6,908 nt of DNA from Novosphingobium sp. (GTDB lineage Bacteria; Pseudomonadota; Alphaproteobacteria; Sphingomonadales; Sphingomonadaceae). The position numbers and the translations under genes were made by a program. Shown here one piece after another: positions 5,849 to 6,908 of the stretch; the stretch's first letter is position 1; every line of letters begins with the position of its first letter. The notes beneath the pieces were generated by a model. The model saw only the letters and a list, made by a program, of their open reading frames with translations. It did no database searches and was not told the origin of the DNA. The DNA lies in assembly GCA_009885425.1 (NCBI GenBank), contig VFKS01000371.1, positions 1 to 6,908 of the forward strand, read 5' to 3'.

Positions 5849-6908
5849 ATGAGCGAACGCGAATCGATGCCGTATGACGTTGTGATTGTTGGAGGCGGGC
5901 CAGCGGGCCTGGCCGCGGCGATCCGTCTTAAACAGGTCAATGCTGACCTTTCGGTTTGTATCCTTGAAAAAGGGTCCGAAGTCGGCGCGCATATCCTGTC
6001 GGGCGCGGTGGTTGATCCCAAGGCGCTGGATGAGTTGCTGCCCGATTGGCGTGACCAAGGCTGCCCGATGGCGCAAACGCCAGTGACCGATAACCAGCAC
6101 TGGGTGCTGTCGGCCAGCAAGAAGTTCGCCGTGCCGCATCTGCTCGCTCCGGCGTTCATGAACAACAAGGGCACCTATACCGGCAGCCTCGGCAACCTGT
6201 GCCGCTGGCTGGCTGAGCAAGCCGAAGGGCTGGGGGTGGAAATTTTCCCCGGCTTTCCCGCCGCCGAAGTGCTCTACAATGATGACGGCTCGGTCAAAGG
6301 CGTGGCGACGCAGGACATGGGCGTGGCCAAGGATGGCAGCCACAAGGGTGACTATCAGCCGGGGCTTGAGCTCCACGCCAAATATACCTTGTTTGCCGAA
6401 GGCGCGCGCGGCCACCTGACCAAACAGGTCAAAGCCAAGTTTGATCTGGAAGCGAACTGCGAGCCTCAGGTTTACGGCCTCGGCCTCAAGGAACTGTGGG
6501 ATATCGATCCCGAAAACCACGCGCCGGGCCGGGTGATCCATACGCAAGGCTGGCCGGTGAAGGACGAAGATGGGTTCGGCGGCGGGTTTCTCTACCATCA
6601 GGCAAACAACCAAGTGGCCTTGGGTTATGTCGTTTGGCTCGGCTATGCCAACCCGCATCTCTCGCCTTTCGAAGCGTTCCAGCAATGGAAGACTCATCCA
6701 GAAATCGCCGCGATCCTGAAGGGCGGTCGGCGCGTTTCCTATGGCGCGCGGGCGATCTGCGATGGCGGGTTCCAGAGCTTGCCAAAACTGGTGTTCCCCG
6801 GCGGCGCGTTGATCGGCTGCACCGCGGGCTTCCTCAATGTCCCCCGGATCAAGGGCAGCCATACCGCGATGAAAAGCGGGATGATGGCCGCTGAGGCTGC
6901 GGCAGAGG
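5849..6908 (+). CDS. Electron transfer flavoprotein-ubiquinone oxidoreductase (3'-truncated by window edge)
   Basis: ETF-QO takes electrons from reduced electron-transfer flavoprotein, fed by acyl-CoA and other dehydrogenases, and passes them to ubiquinone at the inner membrane. The 353 codons present are about two thirds of a protein usually near 550 residues. An FAD-binding Rossmann motif YDVVIVGGGPAGLAAAIRL (9-27) is followed by the family-typical GAHILSGAVVDPKALDELLPDW (22 residues; the LSGAV core is at 49-53), a TYTGSLGNLCRWLAEQAE segment after position 110, and near the edge CTAGFLNVPRIKGSHTAMKSG. The C-terminal 4Fe-4S cluster domain lies beyond the window. The ATG at 5849 is supported by GGAA seven bases upstream (5838-5841); an in-frame ATG at 5867 is also possible but lacks such support. 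The gene is transcribed away from the UDG-like gene. It reads without interruption to the last base. Confidence 0.94.
   Translation, partial: MSERESMPYDVVIVGGGPAGLAAAIRLKQVNADLSVCILEKGSEVGAHILSGAVVDPKALDELLPDWRDQGCPMAQTPVTDNQHWVLSASKKFAVPHLLAPAFMNNKGTYTGSLGNLCRWLAEQAEGLGVEIFPGFPAAEVLYNDDGSVKGVATQDMGVAKDGSHKGDYQPGLELHAKYTLFAEGARGHLTKQVKAKFDLEANCEPQVYGLGLKELWDIDPENHAPGRVIHTQGWPVKDEDGFGGGFLYHQANNQVALGYVVWLGYANPHLSPFEAFQQWKTHPEIAAILKGGRRVSYGARAICDGGFQSLPKLVFPGGALIGCTAGFLNVPRIKGSHTAMKSGMMAAEAAAE

Noticed and set aside
5836..5877. ATG at 5836 as the start of a leader peptide or of ETF-QO
   Set aside because: It is out of frame with ETF-QO and ends after 13 codons within its 5' end; there is no supporting ribosome-binding site or attenuator structure.
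5798..6862. A 354-codon open frame on the minus strand, antisense to the ETF-QO gene
   Set aside because: The ETF-QO reading on the plus strand is unambiguous. The antisense product has no familiar motif and is a GC-bias shadow.
1..6908. CRISPR array, tRNA/rRNA, insertion sequence, phage or defence genes
   Set aside because: No regularly spaced repeats, tRNA cloverleaf, transposase motif or terminal inverted repeats were seen. The window is almost fully occupied by ordinary chromosomal genes.

Overview
The window is dense, GC-rich bacterial chromosome with almost no intergenic space. The gene content and protein flavour fit an alphaproteobacterium, most likely Sphingomonadales (Sphingomonas, Novosphingobium or a relative). 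This is inference from family resemblance, remembered sphingomonad gene order (ETF-QO, UDG-like protein, lytic transglycosylase, MoaB) and an alphaproteobacterial-type LexA box; no search was run.

Layout. Positions 1-1110 (+) hold the C-terminal two thirds of an AMP-forming acyl-CoA ligase. It is followed after one base by a small DUF1330 protein (1112-1519, +). That pair converges on a four-gene minus-strand block: a UDG-fold protein (4998-5765), a periplasmic lytic transglycosylase (3172-4962), MoaB (2655-3197) and a PA0069-family / spore-photoproduct-lyase-like radical SAM protein (1516-2592). The convergent stop codons share the palindrome CTAG. Diverging from the block at the right edge is the 5' part of the electron-transfer flavoprotein:ubiquinone oxidoreductase gene (5849 to window end, +).

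How the genes fit together. The two flanks are catabolic: the acyl-CoA ligase activates a carboxylic acid and ETF-QO passes electrons from acyl-CoA dehydrogenases to ubiquinone. The minus-strand block mixes wall remodelling (SLT), molybdenum-cofactor synthesis (MoaB) and two proteins of DNA-repair ancestry. The UDG-like gene, slt and moaB look co-transcribed (a 35-bp gap or a short overlap, then a 26-bp overlap). The radical SAM gene is set apart from moaB by a hairpin and its own regulatory element.

Best find. The 62-bp moaB/radical-SAM gap contains GTTC-N7-GTTC (2603-2617, read on the minus strand), an exact match to the alphaproteobacterial LexA (SOS) box, 10 bases before the likely start codon of the photolyase-like gene. 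This suggests an SOS-inducible, SPL-like radical SAM protein in a non-sporulating bacterium. The second point of interest is the UDG-like protein: it has no cysteine at all and its catalytic motifs are altered, so it is probably not an active family-4 uracil-DNA glycosylase.
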